A stretch of DNA of 64,000 nt from Gadus chalcogrammus (lineage: Eukaryota > Chordata > Actinopteri > Gadiformes > Gadidae). Location of the stretch: the NCBI RefSeq assembly GCF_026213295.1, contig NC_079425.1, positions 11,140,909 through 11,204,908 on the forward strand, read 5' to 3'. Positions 48,661 to 61,339 of the stretch are shown here, one piece after another; the first letter of the stretch is position 1, and every line of letters begins with the position of its first letter. The position numbers and the translations under genes were made by a program. The notes beneath the pieces were generated by a model, which saw nothing but the letters and a program-made list of their open reading frames with translations, did no database searches and was not told where the DNA came from.

Positions 48661-49409
48661 TAGGGCTCAACAATAAGGATTGACCGACGTCCCGGGGCAA
48701 GTAAAACGCCACGTCGGGCAAGTAACTATGACAACCCGCTTGCGCGTTCGGGCAAGTGGAGGAAAAAAAAGAAAAGAAATTGGAACTTTATTTTTTTTAC
48801 GATCATCGATAAGTTATTATGTTGCCCCCTCTCCTTGCCCTAGTCGGATAATGCTTGTAATGCTCGGTGTACTATTTGATTTTATTTGAATGTGGCTTCG
48901 GCCAATCAAAATCGAGATCGCGAGAACTAGGAGATGGCTGCGTACGAGCTCAAGCGTAAGCGAACTTTTCAAGCATCCTGGAAGAAGGAGTTCCCATGGG
49001 TTATACTCAAGGATGTGGAGGAATCACTAACTATGTTCTGCGAGGTTTGCCTTAAGTTCCCGTTAAAGGAACGTCATTTTTCAGAAAGCAGAAGCTTGAG
49101 TGTCACGATAAGAGCAAGCAGCATCTTGCTTGCATGGCAGCTAAGCGGGCTGCTGATAATCCGTCCTCCGGTGCCTTGCCGGTTCTTTTTGCTAAACAGA
49201 ACGCGGAGGCAAATGTGGTTATCACAAAGCTGATAATATAAAGATAAAATATAACAATTTACCTGAACCTTTGTCGTTATTTGATAACCACTAACAAAAA
49301 AAAAAAAGTATATTTGGGGCCATTCAAATTTGACTTCGGGCAAGTAGAATTCAGACCCACTGGACCGACCGGGCAAGTGGGAAAAAAAAACCTTAGCGTT
49401 GAGCCCTGA
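48661..49409 (+). mobile_element. Internally deleted hAT element with BED-like N-terminus
   Basis: Ends TAGGGCTCAAC..TAAGG and CCTTAGCGTTGAGCCCT are inverted repeats. From 48934 a frame reads MAAYELKRKRTFQASWKKEF and PWV..., then MFCEVCLKFP. After a frameshift near 49080 it continues KLECHDKSKQHLACMAAKRA. This pattern (FQ.W..EFPW, C..C, H.KS..H) is the N-terminus of ZNF862/ZBED-type hAT transposases. The catalytic part is absent. No clear 8-bp duplication is visible. Confidence 0.65.
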
Positions 49410-49539
49410 GAGTCTATACTAAATAACAGTATTAACCTATTTTTCTTAATAAAATATTGGTCTGACAGTTGACATAATCTATGATTGGGCGACAATCGTA
49501 GATAAAGAATCAGTGAGACGGCAGCACTTTTCTCACAAG

Positions 49540-49880
49540 TGAAAGCTATATCGATTTTGCTGGGTCAGAGCATTGTGGTTCTCATAGTAGACCTGGTCTC
49601 ATGTAGATTAGACACGAAGAAAAGAGTAAATACCAATTTAACCTTGTTTTCATCATTAGAAAATAGGTCTCACAAATCGGAAACATGGTTATCAAGAGTC
49701 TATAGGGTCTTCTACATGATAATCCAGTCCAGGTTTGGTGGGTCTAGATATTGTCGTTTTCAATGTAGACCTGCTCTTATGTGGGCTAGAAAAGGTAGAC
49801 AAGATAAAGACAATGTATCTTAGTTTTCACAAATAGACAAGAGGCCTCACAAATCGGATGTTTCTAACGATTATTTTGGG
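49540..49880. repeat. Two diverged tandem copies, 177-bp period
   Basis: GTAGACCTG at 49588 and 49765 and CTCACAAATCGG at 49669 and 49846 repeat at exactly 177 bases, with weaker similarity between them. A possible third, out-of-register fragment follows at about 49878. Confidence 0.7.
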
Positions 49881-50453
49881 TCAATCAGATATCCTTGTCT
49901 GGGGGCTCTATGTAATTTTGTTTAGTCTCACATGGACTATAGAACAGAAAATACAATGTCCTGAGAGATTCATAGATAATCACATACAGGTATTGTAAAT
50001 CAGTCGTTGTCCTCTCCCTTATCATTCGTTGTCGTTGAGGATAAATTGCAATTTGATTATAGAAAGCGAATATTGTACACGAAACCATCTTATCCAAGAC
50101 CCACCCGACAGACCATAACACCACAACAGTAGGAATCAACCTTTTCCAAAATTGCAATTCAAACCAGATGATACTTTTACAACGACTTTTATTTCCTTTT
50201 GACATTTGGTGTTGTTAACTCGTCAGCAACTACCCATGCCAAATAGATAGGCTAATTTAAAATGCTATCGCCATAACCGTTAGCATCAGTTCGTTAGCTT
50301 AAACAGCTCAACCAATTTTGAGTACTTTATTTTCAAAGTAGTACGTATTGGATCTTACCTTGAATCAATAGAAGACGTTTTTCATATTTGCATCAGATAC
50401 AGTAATGATAAAGTAAATCTAGATTACAATATGCCAGATGAAGGATCACTAAC

Positions 50454-50500
50454 CAACAGACAAGCGCCAAGAATTTGAAAAGCCTCTTCCACCGGAAGCG
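50454..50500 (-). other. kif18a: Candidate kif18a non-coding first exon
   Basis: Minus-strand donor TGTTG|GTTAGT at 50454/50453. It is the only plausible first exon between the ATG-bearing exon and the divergent mettl15 start. The 5' end is estimated and overlaps the ETS motif. Confidence 0.5.
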
Positions 50501-50560
50501 TAAAGATATCCGTAAACCGCGTCTGATTGGATAGATAGATGTGACGTCAGTAACATGCTG
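50491..50560. promoter_or_regulatory. Divergent kif18a/mettl15 promoter
   Basis: Within about 60 bases there are an ETS/GABP site ACCGGAAGCG (50491-50500), an inverted CCAAT box ATTGG (50526-50530) and a perfect CRE TGACGTCA (50542-50549). There is no TATA box. These are the usual parts of a bidirectional housekeeping promoter. Donor sites face outward on both sides (50454 minus, 50593 plus). Confidence 0.7.
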
Positions 50561-50593
50561 CTAGGGTAGGAGGAGTTAAGCTCGCCAACCAAG
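50560..50593 (+). other. mettl15: Candidate mettl15 non-coding first exon
   Basis: Plus-strand donor AACCAAG|GTAAGC at 50593/50594, facing away from the shared promoter. It would be joined to the acceptor at 52079/52080. The 5' end is estimated. Confidence 0.5.
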
Positions 50594-52079
50594 GTAAGCT
50601 AACCAAATCAAGTTCCAATCTTGAATACCACTTTTGGTCAATATTTCCCCCAGCAATACCAATGAGCTATTTAGCTACACAACAGCTTGTTGTTGCTGAC
50701 TGTGTAATACATCACTACAGTTACGCACCTATGCCAATGTCTCTATTTGTTGCGTTCGTGGTGTGATTAAACAGCCAAGGTTGTGACAGCTAAAGCCCAA
50801 ACATCTCCCCGCCACTCAGTGAGTGCACTACACACGTTTTTAAAAAAGAACACCTGACTTTACTTGTTACATTATCGACAATAACCAGACATCTGCGCAG
50901 AACTCCTAATCGTTAATGATGTAAGAGCATTGTTAAACTCGAGGGCAGCTAACCCCCAGACTATTTGCAAGGTTACAGATTTTTCACACATGTATCAACA
51001 CTGGGTAAAATTGTCGTTTCCATTCAAAATAATTACGCATGTTCAAGTTGGCTGCACACACCACTTGAAATTTTCAATTTGATGTACTAAGTAAGCGATA
51101 TGTATGAAGATAGAAGTTAAGGTCCGGATTTAGTGTCAGCATGGATCCAGCGGATGCGAAAGGCAATGAGTCCATCGCCAATCAGCTGTGGTGGGAAAAT
51201 GGGATGCTGGTGTCTATGCAAGTGAAAGCCTTTGCTTACACCTATAAAGCACAATTGAATCTCACTATCTTAATAGGATAAAGGTTCAAGTGTCTACAGG
51301 TAAACGTTAAGGGTCATAGGCCTACTTGTGTTAATTTGACTCATTGCTACTGTTTGGGATTGTATTGTATATTAAAAGTAAAATAAAACGTCATTCAGAG
51401 CAAGTTTGGCGACCGTTAGGTCATATTCTAACTGGGCACGAGTTGCGACAATATGCACAATGGATTTGATGGGCAAAAGTGGAATTTCCAGCCACCTTCT
51501 CCTTATTTGTCTTTGACAGAAAATCAAGAAACTTAGCAGTTCACTTTGTGATTATTGTGTTATATCCAATCAGACAAAACGTTTTGGACCAGTGGATATG
51601 AACATTTAAAGGAGTTGAGTGAAATCCACCTTTTTGCTGAGCACTTCAATGGCTAGACTATTTCACAATATAATTATAATTGTATAACTTTAACCAATTT
51701 AAGACGTCTACACTAAAGGGTTTTTAGTGTATATTTCCTCTTCATGGTGATCTCTTAAGCTGACGGTGACATTAATCAATATGCAAATATGTTGAAATTG
51801 TTTTTCAAGGTTTTCATTGATTGACTTTTTAGCAGAATAGCTTCAGTATTTCAGGTTTAGTGTTCACATAATTATTTTTTTTGCCAATGGCTCTACTTGT
51901 TTCAGAAATGTTTAGGTCTTTGGTATACACAGACTCTGTACTGTACACTGTGTTTGTTTACTATTTCTTATGTCATTCTTTTTCCATAACATAAAAATAG
52001 TATTTTCTTCTTCCCTATTCAAAGAAATGTATTTACCTAATATATTTCCTCTTCTTTTTCGTAAAATGCTTTTGACAGG
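50594..52079. other. mettl15 first intron (5' UTR)
   Basis: 1.5 kb of AT-rich DNA between the non-coding and first coding exons. No repeats or genes recognised. Confidence 0.5.
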
Positions 52080-52082
52080 ACC

Positions 52083-52316
52083 ATGAAGAACCTCATATTC
52101 AGGCTCGTGAGCTTGAGTTCAAGGAGTGACATTTCTACAGCATGTAGGACGAGACACCATGGGAGATTCTATCTGCACGTTTGGGCATCTGGTTTGTCCT
52201 ACAGACATTGCCACCAGAGTACATCACAACTTCCTCCTCTGATCGCTGAACAGCCACTTCACAAGCCTGTGATGTTAAACGAGGTGCTTCATTGCTTAGA
52301 CATCCAACCAGGACAG
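52083..52316 (+). CDS. mettl15: METTL15, first coding exon (gene continues beyond window)
   Basis: Mitochondrial RsmH/MraW-family enzyme that makes N4-methylcytidine in 12S rRNA of the small mitoribosomal subunit. This exon encodes 78 residues. The first 40 or so are Arg/Ser-rich without acidic residues beyond one Asp, as expected of a mitochondrial targeting sequence. Then HKPVMLNEVLHCLDIQPGQ matches the family start (human HIPVMVDEVVHCLSPQKGQ). Acceptor TTTGACAG at 52079; donor GGACAG|GTAAAG after 52316, phase 0. The SAM-binding motif (DMTFGSGGHT in human) must come from the next exon, which I could not find before 64000. Confidence 0.88.
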
Positions 52317-54861
52317 GTAAAGTCCATTTATCTTAATATTTCAATGTGGCTTCAAAATTTGGCCTTTTGAGTGTTATCCCCTAACAAAAGTAAAACCACA
52401 TTCAATAGCCTTATCTTAGTTTTTTTTTTTCAAAAACGTATTGCATGTGTTTTATTGTCTCAGATTATGTCCTTTTAGTTAGGGTGGTTTTGTTATAGAC
52501 AGCAGGACACTACAGAGTGATTTAAAGTGTAGGCTTATACAGATGTGTGCTGATCATTATGGAAGCTGGTCAGTCACCTCACATCTGCAATACAGCAGTT
52601 TGATGGCAAATAAAGTACAACCTAAATAAGAGCCATGAGGTACACCAAATGCTAACCTTCATTATAGTGACCCAAAAATGTCACCGTAGCCATATTCTTG
52701 AGGAGTGCAGTCTCTGTATTGTGCATCACTCACTTTTTCACCCAAAGATGACTCGACAAAATAGGCTTAGTCATCCCTGGCATGTGGATGATTTCAGTAT
52801 GACAGATTCACAACTACCGGTATATACAGAGTTCCTTTTGATAGAAAAGGTAACTCCTGCTCACACTTAACAAATATGTTCTCTCTCGGATATTGGTATT
52901 TCTCCAGGGGGAAAAAAATGATTCCCTTGTTACTATTTGGTAGATTGTATTTCTAAATATTTCATTGAGATTCAGCCTTTGCTTTCTGAATAATTAGTCT
53001 ATTTATTTTTGGAATGGTTTTCCTGCTTATTACTATAAGTACACATGCTCTGTTTCATCTCTATCTTCCACCACTGCTCACAGATCACAAAAATAGTTTC
53101 GGAAAAAAGATATACATAAAAAATATACAAAAATATGTACACACTTGCTGTGGCTGTCACATTATTGTCGCGGTAGCAGTGGTATATCGAGCAATTGTTT
53201 ACCATGATTATCCCACATGATGGTGATGGTCAATTTCAAATTTGTAGTTGTGTTAAAAGTTACTCACCTCATTTACTTGCATATACTTTGTCCGTAAGTG
53301 CAGTAGGGCTTTGACTGGCATCCTAGGTGTCGGATAATATTGATGATCCAGCTATTGATATAAATTGATGAGAAATTTGAGATTTTACCCACAATCTGCT
53401 TTTTGGCACATTCCAATATGATGGGTGCTATGCTCATAATAACTGTTTTGCCTATAAACCATAAAAGATCCATTTGTAATTCTCTTCATCAAAGAGAAAA
53501 GCAGCTCAAGCTGCTGTAGGTAAATTTCAACAGAAAAGAAAACCAATAGAGGGTAAGAAAGCAAGATCTTCTCCTATTTTTAGGTAGAATAATTTGGTTA
53601 ACCTTCAATGTACCAACCCTTGTTTGAAGGAATCAAAGAATAATTCACAAGATTATAGAACAAATTCATATTTTGTTGTTTTTTCTTTACGCAGGTGCAA
53701 CATTCTGTTTAGACACTTTAGGTGGCTGGGGTGTTAGTTGCCTGGCTTTCACTCAATGTATGTACTCTCAGGACAGATGGGCATGAGTCAAAAGCCTTCT
53801 GGTACTGTGGACAACTCGAGAATTGAAGCCTTCCCTTCTTATTACACGGCCCAGGCAAGTGGGGGCCCTGGGTCAACAAGTTAGTCAGGAAATTGTGGCA
53901 CCGTAGTTGGCAGGACATAGGGTGCTGCATCGCTCCTGTTTGAACTTTAACGCCTCAGAACTCCTCTGCAAGCCGCCCATTTGCCAACTGTCCGAAGCCG
54001 GCTTACCATTCTTGCAGCACATACAAGACTGCCCCTTGCTATAATGCGCAATATATATATATAGTGGTATACCGTGAAATGGTATTTTATAAAGGCACAT
54101 TATCGACTTTAAGCTTTTCATACATAATATTTGGACTGAACCGGTAGTGAATTAACATCCTGTACCCCACTTTATGCAATTTTCAGCCAATCATGGGTCA
54201 GTAGTAGGCAATTCATAAATTATGGCCAAATGGGAAAAAAATGTACCCTCTGTCAGGTCATTCATTAACAACTTAAATCAGAGAAATAATATGATTATTA
54301 TTTTGTTTTTCTCTAGTTGGTCTAGCCAGAGTGCCTAATGGAGTGCTTAAATAATGACGGGTATCTAAGAGCAAATACTGCAATTGCACCTCAGTGGCTA
54401 AGTGGGGCCTTTCAACGCTCTGCTGCCTCCTTTGCATGATTAAACCTTTCCATTGATATATTTTCAGGTAGAAAACTAGTCTCATTTTGTTTGTCTTTTT
54501 GAGACTCTTATGGATGGTTTTTATCAGTCCATTTTTGTCACATTTTCAATGTTTTAATGTTATATTTCTGTATATAATCTATATGTTGTGTTGTACGCAT
54601 AGGGGCCATCAGTAATAACCCCCAGTTTTAACTTAAATATTATCGTTTTTTAAACAATGAATAGGCTATTTGGTTTGGAATGTCCTTCAAGTAAATATAC
54701 AAATAAATACATTCATAAGAGAATATGCTCATGAAATAAATATGATTATATATAGGAAATACATATAAAAATAAATATAAAAAAATATAAACGAGTAAAG
54801 AGATCAATAAATAAATATTTTTTTATGAAATATTTTATGTCTGAGAGTGATTATTTTTTTA

Positions 54862-55165
54862 TTAAAGGGGACCTATCATGGCTTATCACACTCACACCTG
54901 GTGGTATGATATGCACCCTTTAAGGGAAATAATCTCATATAATAAATCTAACAATGCCAACTGTATTTATTTTAGGGGTCTTCTGTTATTTTCAAATGAG
55001 TGGGGGGGCATGGTTATTTCATCGATTCAGACCGAAGCAACAGCACCAGAACAGCATCAAATTATTGAATATACAGCAGCACTGAATATACGAGAGGCTG
55101 GAAACATTCTGGGGGACAGACGCACTGTAGGCTACATGGTGCGTTCTACTCATGGGTGTTCATAA
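54862..55165. mobile_element. Fragment of AAAGGGGACCTATCATG-type MITE
   Basis: Begins TTAAAGGGGACCTATCATGG, a terminus shared by many teleost non-autonomous elements. No matching right end was found, so it is truncated or merged with the next element; the right limit is approximate. Confidence 0.45.
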
Positions 55166-55187
55166 GACATTATAATACATCCACATG

Positions 55188-55420
55188 CAGGGCCGGCCCA
55201 AGCCTTTTTGGTGCCCTAGGCAAAATCATTGTATGGTGCCCCTCTATTGTCCAACATGCCACAACATTACCTTACATCGCAAACTTGACCCCTGTCAAAA
55301 CTCACCAAGGCTGGGGTACTAATGACAAAATAAACAAAAAATGTTATTATTTTTTTACGCTTGGCTGTTTATGGTTGAGACCCTGTTGTCCTGTCCTGTC
55401 TATGGAACAACTAGCGCGGC
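55188..55420 (+). mobile_element. hAT-like terminal fragment
   Basis: Starts CAGGGCCGGCCCAAGCCTTT and then GGTGCCCTAGGCAAAATC, a common hAT 5' terminus in fish. The inverse end is not visible, so it is probably truncated. The right limit is approximate. Confidence 0.55.
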
Positions 55421-57210
55421 AGTAGGTTGGAACTGGAAACACAAATTCCAGCTTCGGGAAACCTAGAAGTCAACAGACTATAATTATGGACTCTTCTTTT
55501 TTATGGATAATGGTGGATGCGATCCTAAGCAGATTTGACACCAATTATCTCCGCCTTCTTTGAAAACTGACAAAGTGTCTTCGGAGCACGGTCACTCAAG
55601 TAGATGTAAATTAGCTCCAAGAGGTAAATTGGAATAATAGCTGCATGATTTATCAGCACCCTTCTAATGAGTGGCACAGTAATTTCTACCGAAACAAATG
55701 TTTTGTTTGGGCTTGATAATATCGAACCACTGTTAAAGATCTTTGCCCTTGAATCACTAAGGGGGCAAAATCGCGTATCTCGAGACCCCCACAATACATG
55801 ACAATCAGTGTCGACCTCAGCCCTTGCTTAAAAAATATAAACATATTACTTTATTCCACTATATTGAATAATTTTTATCATTTATATTGACATTCATCTA
55901 TATATTTATTGCCTCATTTTTCAGTATTTATTTCGTAGCCATATTTAGTTATTTTGTAGCAATATTTATGGATCATGCTTTTATTTATTTAATATTGACC
56001 TTAATGGCATTCGATCATTTTGGACTTGTGATGCTGATTATAGTAAATTACTAGAAATTGAGTTGTTTTCAAGAGTTAATGTCAACACAAGACATTTGCA
56101 CTCCGTAATCACCACAACCTGTTATTAACACTATCAATGTTCAAGGTCAAGTCTCCAGTCAAGTTGCAACTATCCCCCTTTTTTGTAACTCGTACCGAGC
56201 AACACATCTTTGAATAGGTTGATACCAAGTACGTATCTGATACCAAGTCATTTTTTTCTTTTCTTTTTTTATTGAGCTAAAGGAAATTAGTTGTATGCCT
56301 TTTAAAGAAAGATAAGAATGCATGGACAGAGCATTACAGAGTTTAGTTTGGACTAGTTTAGGAAAGGAGCTATAATGAAAATGTTTTTGGAAAATTGTAT
56401 GAAATCCAACGTATGTGTGTGTATTCACACGCCGGTAATTACAAGGGTTATGCACCAGAGACATAAGGTTACACAAAAAATGATATTCATCTCGTCAGAC
56501 ATTTTCATAAATGTGCCCACACCCAGCCCAGACTCAAATCAACCGCCATCTGCCTTTATCCGACCACTCCGTCCGTTGCCTCTTGTCTGACCCGTTCGGC
56601 AGAAACTATTGCCAACTACACGGTAGCGTGTACGTTTTGCGCTTGCGCGAGATGCAATAAGTCTCCTTAACATCGGGTGGAGCTAGTCTTGGGCCAGTAA
56701 TCCAAAACAGGAAAACAGGAAATGACGGAACGGAGTGCAGACCATACATTTAAGCTAATTTCTTTGGTCCACGCAGCCATGGCTTCCAGAAATATGCAGA
56801 AATATCCCAAAAATGCGATGCAACGACAAAGTGTAGTTTGTAACTGCGCCATCTCTGTTTAAGTTGTTTGTTTAACATCGTCACTTCCGCCCTTCCCAAA
56901 CAACGCGCCAATTCGCTAGCACAAAACCAATCAGAGTATCCAATGGCTCCTATCCCCAAACCCTCCAAACACTCTGTTTTTGGAGATTTATTTGTGATTG
57001 GTAGTTAAACAACTTTCACACAGCTCCCTGTTTTAAAAAATAGTTTAAAACCGATTTCACAATGACATATAATTATCAAACAGTACAACGTTCTCATCAT
57101 ACTATGATGCTGCATTACAAATCTTGTTTTTGAAGTAAGGAAATCTCAAACTAAAAAATATACCCCAGTTGAACCATTCTTATCTGGTCATTTGAAATAT
57201 TTGTGTCTAA

Positions 57211-57684
57211 GGCCGTGTTCACGCCTACGAAAATGATCCGCCCCTGATGCATGCGCATCAAGCCTGCGCCATTTTATACAAACTTACTGTCAAAGAAGAA
57301 AAAAACAGGAACCGAAAACGATGAACAAAATAGCGGTTGTTAAACCTTGTAGATTGAGCATAAAATACTTTTCACTCTACAGTTACTAATTATATTTACC
57401 AAGACAGTTTTCACCTCGGAGGATGCTGCAAAAATAATACAAATCAAATCATATATCTAACGTTGCCAACCTGGTGGGTGGAGCGATGACGTCATCGTTT
57501 GCGTATCTTGGGTTCTCATGAATCCTAAAACGAAAAGGCGGGGTCGTTTTTCTTCTTTTCACCCTGGAACCTGGTTTTAAAAGAGTGTGTTTGCAGGCAC
57601 CGAAAACTCCTCCTGGGCGGTCGGACCAAACATGCAAGACCTCTGCGTTTTTAGACAAAAATTCGCAGCCGTGTGAACAGGGCC
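57211..57684. mobile_element. Harbinger-type MITE (474 bp) with TAA duplication
   Basis: Left end GGCCGTGTTCACGC, right end GTGTGAACAGGGCC, inverted with few mismatches. TAA lies on both sides (57208-57210 and 57685-57687). No coding capacity. Confidence 0.78.
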
Positions 57685-59154
57685 TAAATGTTGCTGCCCT
57701 ACATCTTGTTATCTGTTCAAACAGCTAATGGAATGTAGGCAAATAGCTTAAAGATGTTCTTACCCATCTGTTTAGTAGTCAAGGTAGTGTAGTGTAAACT
57801 ATAAATCATTAATATCCTTGCTTCTCATGCACTGTGCATTTCTTTAAGACAGTTTTTTCGTGGAACCGATTTCAGTATTATATCAGGACTCTTTCCACAT
57901 TTTTACTTGTGCTGCTTTTGTTTCTATATAACAGCTATACACATAGGTAAGACTTGCATCTGAATCTTGAGTCTGCATACTAGGCCAAGCGACCAATACA
58001 AGTTGGACTTTTTAATTGAATCAATTTCACCAATTTTGAATGTTTGTCTTAAACATGCACTATGTAAGTTATTCCATCAGCAACGTCTAGTGACTTGAAT
58101 TGTAGACAACGCCCAAAAGCACATTTATAGACTACAGTAATTGGCTGAAAACAAAAGTTGCTCATTAACTTTACATGAATATAACCTTCCAGACTTGTAT
58201 ATTGTCATGTGGCAGCCATACTCTTAACAGAAAAAGGAGCTTGACAACACCCAACAACGTCGTGCGGAGGCTTATGAAACGTGAGCAAGCTTGCTGGTAA
58301 ACTGTAGTCCAGTCAAACTAATTGCAAAATTGCTATAATTATCATTAAAGGTTTTATGTGATCCCTGGGGACATCCAAATAATAAATAAGTATAAAAAAT
58401 TTCACTTGGAGTGGATCAGGGGTGGATTTTCCGGACCTTCGCGTCACCACATCACACAAGTGACTGACGCTTTGTGCTTGTCTTTGCTTCAGTTGTATTG
58501 GGTTTCTAGGAATTTATTTCACACACAACCATCAGATACAACCTGTTTTGAATTGACATGTGCACTTTGGGGTGTCCCTTAACCCAAAATTACAATTTTT
58601 TTCCGATCCAATCAACGTCATACAAGTGTGGTTATAAATTTGCATTAGTGATATTTCTTCCATAAATCCAAGATGCACATCAGCACACAGCTTGAAACCT
58701 TAAATATGACCAACCTTGAAACATGCCTTGTCTGTACTGCTACATGCAACCAAACCTGTGCACTATGGACATTATAATGAGCAATTGAGTCCTTGACAAT
58801 GGCATTTGCAGCACTTAGTGCTCCGACAAGGATTGAGGAGCAGGGTCCTGGTTGGAATGGAAGGATTAAGGCATGAGTCTTGGATCCTCCAGCCCCATTT
58901 CTCCTGTAGTTGCATATTTTCAATCCATTCCTGAAACAGATTTTACACTCTGAATCTGTGAAACATGGCAGACGAAGATGTTGGTGGCCAGTTCGAGGGT
59001 GGATAGCCGTTTAGCAGTCAGTCACCTTACCATAGAATCTTTATAGCCTGATGATTGAGAGAATCCTTTTTTCTCCAACTTTTCAGATTAATATACTTGG
59101 CCTTTCCCCTGCTGCAGCCATTAAATCCTTGGTAGCAGATTATTTTTGATACTG

Positions 59155-59773
59155 ATCAGTGTTTCCCCTACCATTGTTCAGGCCTGGCGGCCCGCCAGGC
59201 CAACGAGCGCCCCCGCCAGGCCAACAACCGGCCAAAAAAATGAAAAAGAGAAAAAAAAAAAAATAATATATATATTTTTTTTATTATTATTTTTTTATTA
59301 TTATTATTAGCCATAATATCATAACCATCCAAGCTCACCACCAGCTATCTCAATATGTATTGGTGCTTTATGCTCCTGTACATGAAATTAGTTTACATTA
59401 AATGAACTTTGTTTTTATAAAAACACTGTTCAGTGTTTCCCACACATTGACGAGACTATGGCCATGATAATTTTTTTTTTTTATCATTGATTCTTCCGTA
59501 TTGCCCAGACGAAGTTTGAAGACATACAACCCCCCCCCCCCCCCCCCCCCGTCAACAATCGCTCCCCCCCCCGTCCCCCCGTCCCCCCCCCCGTCCCCCC
59601 CCCGTCAACAATCGCTCTCCCCCCCCCCCCCCCCGGTCAACAATCGCTCCATACCTCTCCCCCCCCCCCCCCCCCGTCCAACAAATACTCTAGCATCCCG
59701 TGAAATATTTATAACAAATCACACTATCAGCTCTTACCACCGGGCCTAAAAAAAATTCTAGGGGAAACACTGC
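59155..59773. mobile_element. hAT-like element with CAGTGTTTCCCCT ends
   Basis: CAGTGTTTCCCCTA at the left and TAGGGGAAACACTG at the right are perfect inverses, and TGATACTG directly flanks both sides (59147-59154 and 59774-59781), an 8-bp duplication as expected for hAT. The interior holds a second CAGTGTTTCCCACA terminus (about 59432), implying nesting, and a poly-C minisatellite. No transposase remains. Confidence 0.8.
59529..59679. repeat. Poly-C / GTCAACAATCGCTC minisatellite
   Basis: C runs of 7-20 alternate with GTCAACAATCGCT units inside the hAT-like element. The proline-rich frame across it is an artefact. C-run lengths may be unreliable in assembly. Confidence 0.85.
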
Positions 59774-60149
59774 TGATACTGTTCTACTTATGATTCGCTT
59801 TCTCATACCAGACCAAAAGATATCCCATCCCAACTCCAAACACTCGAAAAAGAAATGTTGCTTACATCCTCATTGAACACAACTCTTGCATGCCTAATGT
59901 TCAAAAACTTGATGAAGAAGACTGCTTTGGCTGGGACATAAAGTACTGCACTCTTGTAGATAGAGGTATTCCTGAAGAATGAGGAGGTCGTTCTGGTTCG
60001 GTCATCTCCTAGAAGGATTTTTATTTGCCTCAATGCTGCTGCCACGGATGTATGAACTTTGAGCTCAGCATTTACCTGAATCTCAACGTTTGACAGAACA
60101 TTTTTGACATGGTTGATATGAATGAAACTTTCCAGCCACTCTTTGAATT

Positions 60150-60757
60150 CCTCCTTTTACGACCTCCAAGAAATAGTCAGGCCACACACCCCAGCTGGAG
60201 TGCTCCGCTCAACTGCCTCAGCTGTACGCCTGGTACCGCCATCGCTAAGAGCAAGCAAAGGTCGCACAACAAAGTCACAACTCATCTCTGTTTTGGCACC
60301 GCAATGGTAAAACAAGCTCCCTGCTGATGTCAGGATTGCAGAGTTGCTCAACAGCTTCCACAAGAGACTCAAGGCTCACTTGTTCAAAGTTTACCTGGAC
60401 TCTTCTAAGCCTACCCCCTTAGCCCCCACCGCCCCTTGTCCTCCCATACCCGTACACCCCAATAACAGCACTTATTGTATGTATAATAATAATAATAATA
60501 AATGAAATTTATATAGTATATATGTATAGTATATATGTATAGTATGTTCTACGTCCTGGCACACCTGGCACATATAACTACACATATGTGTAGCTTCTCA
60601 TCCTAGCTATCTTTGTTGTGTATGGGTAATCGGTTAACCTATCAAGTGTTAGTGCTTAGCACATCCTTACTATACCGACAGCTATATATCGTTTTAATTC
60701 TCTTTATTCTGACAAATGTACTTATTGTTAGTCGCTTTGGATAAAAGAGTCTGACTA
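60150..60757 (+). mobile_element. L2-type LINE 3' end
   Basis: The 60150-60410 segment is the degraded end of a reverse transcriptase ORF (GCACCGCAATGGTAAAACAA.., CTCAACAGCTTCCACAAGAG). It is followed by a UTR ending AGTCGCTTTGGATAAAAG, the terminal signature of teleost L2 elements. 5'-truncated and non-functional. Confidence 0.75.
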
Positions 60758-61339
60758 TTACAGTGTTCACATTATTTGTCTCTGCACAGAACAGTTTGGA
60801 CTGGATCCTGTTAAGAGTTTTTTCAAAGATATTGACTTGTCTGGACCAATTAGCACATGAGTATTTGCCAAATAGGAGGCAATAAATAAAAAAAGATGGT
60901 GGTGCCAAAGGAATGTGTAGCAATTTCTGGAGCAATCTAAATTACTTAATACGGAAAATTTACCGAAATCTGCATTGAAAACTAGAATATAGTTTTCCCC
61001 TAGTTCCAAGCGGACTCGGCAAGAGCAGAGAGAGCATGAGAATCTCCCTTGTATCCCAACCCTAATGTATGTCTGTTGTCATCAATGTCAAATGTATACA
61101 TTTCTTTTATGTATGTTCTTTATGTGCCTATGACGAGAAATTAAGATGAGAAATGACGGATGGAAACTGAAAAAGAATTTCCCTAAGGGGACAACTAATA
61201 AACTAACTAACAAGATCGGATGGAGTCTTTTGAGAAATGTATTTGGAAGTAAATTGCTGTCTAGCCATTGCTAGACAGCAAAACGCAAACATGAATATCA
61301 GGATGGTATCACAAGGCTACAAAATGGGTGGAATATTGC

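Noticed and set aside
53690..53760. Possible mettl15 second coding exon (CAG before GATFCLDTLGGWG)
   Set aside because: Lacks the required DMTFGSGGHT-type SAM-binding motif, and the frame stops soon after. Similarity is superficial.
59501..59749. Proline-rich 82-codon frame
   Set aside because: Produced by poly-C minisatellite units inside a hAT-like element.
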